NCBI GenBank assembly: GCA_903932545.1
Contig: CAIZGT010000670.1
Coordinates: 1-7,206, forward strand
Source of the DNA: an uncultured Rhodospirillales bacterium
GTDB taxonomy: Bacteria; Pseudomonadota; Alphaproteobacteria; Acetobacterales; Acetobacteraceae
Direction: 5' to 3'
Length of the DNA stretch: 7,206 bases
Below are positions 4,741-7,206 of the stretch, in pieces. The stretch's first letter is position 1; each line of letters starts with the position of its first letter. The translations under genes and the position numbers were made by a program. Under the pieces are notes generated by a model, which was given only the letters and a program-made list of their open reading frames with translations, was not told the DNA's origin and did no database searches.

Positions 4741-5643
4741 ATGGCACTGCGACAGATTGCGTTCTACGGCAAGGGAGGTATCGGCAAGTCCACGACTTCG
4801 CAGAACACTCTCGCTGCCCTGGCTGAACTCGGCCACAAAATCCTCATCGTCGGCTGCGATCCGAAGGCTGACTCAACCCGCCTGATCCTGCACGCCAAGG
4901 CGCAGGACACCATCCTCAGCCTCGCCGCCGAGCAAGGCAGCGTGGAAGACCTCGAACTCGAAGACGTGATGAAGATCGGCTACAACGGCATCAAATGCGT
5001 TGAATCCGGTGGCCCAGAGCCCGGCGTCGGTTGTGCCGGTCGCGGCGTGATCACCTCGATCAACTTCCTCGAAGAAAATGGCGCATACGAAGACATCGAC
5101 TACGTCTCGTATGACGTTCTCGGCGACGTGGTCTGCGGCGGCTTCGCGATGCCGATCCGTGAGAACAAGGCGCAGGAAATTTACATCGTCATGTCTGGCG
5201 AGATGATGGCGATGTATGCCGCCAACAACATCTCCAAGGGCATTCTGAAGTATGCAAATTCCGGCGGCGTGCGCCTCGGCGGGTTGATCTGCAATGAACG
5301 CCAGACCGACAAAGAGCTGGAACTTGCGGAAGCGATGGCCAAGAAGCTCGGCACCCAGCTGATCTACTTCGTGCCGCGCGACAACATTGTGCAGCATGCT
5401 GAACTGCGCCGCATGACGGTGATCGAATACGCACCGGAAAGCACGCAGGCCCAGCATTACCGCACGCTGGCGCAAAAGATCCACAACAACGTCGGCAAGG
5501 GCATCATCCCAACCCCGATCACGATGGACGAGCTTGAGGACATGCTGATGGAGCACGGCATCCTCAAATCTGTGGACGAAACCCAGGTCGGGAAATCGGC
5601 CGCAGAACTCGCCGCCATGGGCGCCATCGAGGCCATCGCCTAA
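4741..5643 (+). CDS. nifH: Nitrogenase iron protein NifH (dinitrogenase reductase)
   Basis: NifH is a cytoplasmic homodimer that uses MgATP hydrolysis to pass electrons one at a time to the MoFe protein; it also serves in FeMo-cofactor maturation. The 300-residue product is complete. It shows the P-loop GKGGIGKS (10-17), GCDPKADS (38-45), the [4Fe-4S] ligands Cys98 (GVGCAGRG) and Cys132 (DVVCGGFA), and the switch II DVLG (125-128). Arg101, the ADP-ribosylation target of DraT where that system exists, is present. The GAYEDIDYVSYDVLGD segment (114-129) is one residue shorter than in Azotobacter and typical of alphaproteobacteria. The ATG at 4741 follows AAAGGAG with a 6-nt spacer; the open frame extends upstream but crosses the promoter. 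It is transcribed from the sigma-54 promoter at 4565 with nifD 78 nt downstream. The identification is certain. Confidence 0.99.
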   Translation: MALRQIAFYGKGGIGKSTTSQNTLAALAELGHKILIVGCDPKADSTRLILHAKAQDTILSLAAEQGSVEDLELEDVMKIGYNGIKCVESGGPEPGVGCAGRGVITSINFLEENGAYEDIDYVSYDVLGDVVCGGFAMPIRENKAQEIYIVMSGEMMAMYAANNISKGILKYANSGGVRLGGLICNERQTDKELELAEAMAKKLGTQLIYFVPRDNIVQHAELRRMTVIEYAPESTQAQHYRTLAQKIHNNVGKGIIPTPITMDELEDMLMEHGILKSVDETQVGKSAAELAAMGAIEAIA

Positions 5644-5662
5644 CCAACAACGACCCAAAGGC

Positions 5663-5686
5663 AGCCGACCTCTCATCAGGTCGGCT
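5663..5686 (+). other. Perfect hairpin in the nifH-nifD intergenic spacer
   Basis: AGCCGACCT (5663-5671) pairs perfectly with AGGTCGGCT (5678-5686) across a 6-nt loop CTCATC. No U-run follows, so full termination is unlikely. Structures here are known in other nifHDK operons to stabilise or attenuate the message so that NifH is made in excess over NifDK; the same role is inferred. Confidence 0.75.
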
Positions 5687-5721
5687 CGCCGGGTGGTCCT
5701 TCATTGCATGAGGGCAAGAAA

Positions 5722-7182
5722 ATGAGCTTGGCAGCAACTGAAACACTTGAGGATGTCAAGGCACGTAACAAGGCCCTCATCCAAGAGGTCCTTGAAGTCT
5801 ATCCCGATAAAACCGCCAAACGCCGTGCAAAGCATCTTGGCACCTTCGAAGAAGGCAAGCCAGATTGCGGCGTAAAATCCAACATCAAGTCGATCCCCGG
5901 CGTGATGACCATTCGCGGTTGCGCCTATGCGGGCTCGAAGGGCGTGGTGTGGGGTCCGATCAAGGACATGATCCATATCAGCCACGGCCCGGTCGGCTGC
6001 GGCCAGTATTCCTGGGCGGCACGTCGAAACTACTACATCGGCACCACCGGCATCGACAGCTTCGTGACGATGCAGTTCACTTCTGACTTCCAGGAGAAGG
6101 ACATCGTCTTCGGTGGCGACAAGAAGCTCGCCAAGATCATCGACGAGATCCAGGTGCTATTCCCCCTCAACAAGGGCATCTCGATCCAGTCCGAATGCCC
6201 GATTGGTCTGATCGGTGACGACATCGAAGCGGTGTCGAAGCTGAAATCAAAGGAATACGGCGGCAAGACAATTGTGCCAGTCCGCTGCGAAGGCTTCCGC
6301 GGCGTGTCGCAATCCCTCGGCCACCATCTCGCCAACGACGCAATCCGCGACTGGGTGTTCGACAAAATCGAGGGCAAGCCCGCCGCGTTTGAGCAGACCG
6401 CCTACGACGTCGCCATCATCGGTGACTACAACATCGGTGGTGACGCCTGGTCCTCGCGCATCCTGCTCGAAGAAATGGGCCTGCGCGTGGTCGCACAATG
6501 GTCCGGCGACGGCAGCTTGGCTGAACTTGAAGCAACGCCGAAAGCGAAGCTGAACGTGCTGCATTGCTACCGCTCGATGAACTACATCTCGCGCCACATG
6601 GAAGAAAAGTATGGCACCCCGTGGGTGGAATACAATTTCTTCGGCCCAACCAAGATCGAAGAATCGCTGCGCCAGATCGCCAGCTATTTCGACGACACCA
6701 TCAAGGAAGGTGCCGAGCGCGTTATTGCCAAATACAAGGCACTGACGGATGCCGTCATCGCCAAGTATCGCCCGCGTTTGGCTGGCAAGAAGGTGATGCT
6801 GTTCGTCGGCGGTCTGCGTCCGCGCCACGTCATCGGCGCGTATGAAGATCTCGGCATGGAAGTGGTCGGCACCGGCTACGAATTCGGCCACAACGACGAC
6901 TATCAGCGCACCACCCACTACGTCAAAGATGGCACGCTGATCTATGACGACGTGACGGGTTACGAGTTCGAGAAATTCGTCGAGAAAGTCCAGCCAGATC
7001 TGGTCGGCTCGGGGATCAAGGAAAAATACGTCTTCCAGAAGATGGGCGTGCCGTTCCGCCAGATGCATTCCTGGGATTATTCAGGTCCGTATCATGGCTA
7101 TGACGGGTTTGCCATTTTCGCCCGCGACATGGACATGGCGATCAATTCGCCAATCTGGCAGCTCACCAAAACTCCCTGGTAA
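5722..7182 (+). CDS. nifD: Nitrogenase molybdenum-iron protein alpha chain NifD
   Basis: NifD pairs with NifK to form the alpha2beta2 dinitrogenase, holding the FeMo-cofactor where N2 is reduced and sharing the P-cluster with NifK. The 486-residue product is complete and of normal length. P-cluster cysteines are visible at C67 (RGCAYAG), C93 (GPVGCGQYSW) and C159 (SECPIGLIGDD). The FeMo-cofactor ligands are C282 (LHCYRSMNY) and H449 (MHSWDY). The substrate-channel GVSQSLGHH motif (194-202) is intact. I place the start at ATG 5722, with GAGGG at 5710-5714 and a 7-nt spacer; an in-frame TTG at 5704 is less likely. It is distal to nifH in the same operon. Only 24 nt follow its stop here, so nifK is expected beyond the window but not seen. 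No signs of an alternative vanadium or iron-only nitrogenase: the sequence has the Mo-type motifs throughout. Confidence 0.99.
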   Translation: MSLAATETLEDVKARNKALIQEVLEVYPDKTAKRRAKHLGTFEEGKPDCGVKSNIKSIPGVMTIRGCAYAGSKGVVWGPIKDMIHISHGPVGCGQYSWAARRNYYIGTTGIDSFVTMQFTSDFQEKDIVFGGDKKLAKIIDEIQVLFPLNKGISIQSECPIGLIGDDIEAVSKLKSKEYGGKTIVPVRCEGFRGVSQSLGHHLANDAIRDWVFDKIEGKPAAFEQTAYDVAIIGDYNIGGDAWSSRILLEEMGLRVVAQWSGDGSLAELEATPKAKLNVLHCYRSMNYISRHMEEKYGTPWVEYNFFGPTKIEESLRQIASYFDDTIKEGAERVIAKYKALTDAVIAKYRPRLAGKKVMLFVGGLRPRHVIGAYEDLGMEVVGTGYEFGHNDDYQRTTHYVKDGTLIYDDVTGYEFEKFVEKVQPDLVGSGIKEKYVFQKMGVPFRQMHSWDYSGPYHGYDGFAIFARDMDMAINSPIWQLTKTPW

Positions 7183-7206
7183 TCAGCGCAGTTTCTCCGC
7201 CCGCAA

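Noticed and set aside
4873..5676. 267-codon minus-strand open frame under nifH
   Set aside because: Antisense shadow of nifH; no recognisable motif, and the real gene is certain.
6247..7068. 273-codon minus-strand open frame under nifD
   Set aside because: Antisense shadow of nifD; composition follows reversed nifD codons.

Overview
This window is nitrogen-fixation DNA from a GC-rich diazotroph, most likely an alphaproteobacterium. NifH has the short alphaproteobacterial form of the segment before the second cluster cysteine, nifH has a sigma-54 promoter, and codon use is GC-rich throughout. I cannot name the genus. Rhodospirillales-like organisms are a guess from the style of the proteins and of the dispersed repeats.

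Left part (2-2084, + strand): a tight three-gene unit. It contains a DegT/DnrJ/EryC1/StrS-type PLP aminotransferase homologue cut by the window edge, a [2Fe-2S] ferredoxin, and a SIR2-like protein. The gaps are 25 and 24 nt, and both internal genes have good ribosome binding sites. The aminotransferase homologue has serine where the PLP-binding lysine should be. The SIR2-like protein seems to lack the histidine usual in its family. The ferredoxin keeps all four cluster cysteines.

Middle (2085-2890): an 800-base stretch between convergent transcription units with no convincing intact gene. It holds two related REP-like palindromic elements in inverted orientation, sharing a 17-bp identical core. 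Between them lie a 15-bp sequence repeated three times and a possible decayed minus-strand gene.

Centre-right (2891-4380, - strand): a unit transcribed away from nifH, in the order receiver-domain protein, group II truncated haemoglobin, unrecognised 201-residue protein. The receiver has glycine in place of the phospho-accepting aspartate. The haemoglobin and unknown genes overlap by 32 nt.

Divergent control region (4381-4740): a near-consensus sigma-54 -24/-12 promoter drives nifH. A weaker sigma-54-like site faces the other way toward the receiver gene. Between them are several TGTCGG half-sites, a 10-bp inverted repeat and one near-match to the NifA site TGT-N10-ACA (first base C instead of T). 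I found no perfect NifA site. The layout suggests, but does not prove, that NifA co-activates the haemoglobin unit and nifHD.

Right part (4741-7182, + strand): complete nifH (Fe protein) and nifD (MoFe protein alpha chain), separated by 78 nt that contain a perfect 9-bp hairpin. All cluster-binding residues checked are present, so this looks like a functional molybdenum nitrogenase locus; nifK is expected just past the window. A reasonable working model is that the ferredoxin feeds or services nitrogenase and the globin handles O2 or NO. The receiver, aminotransferase-like and SIR2-like proteins may act as binding or regulatory proteins rather than classical enzymes.
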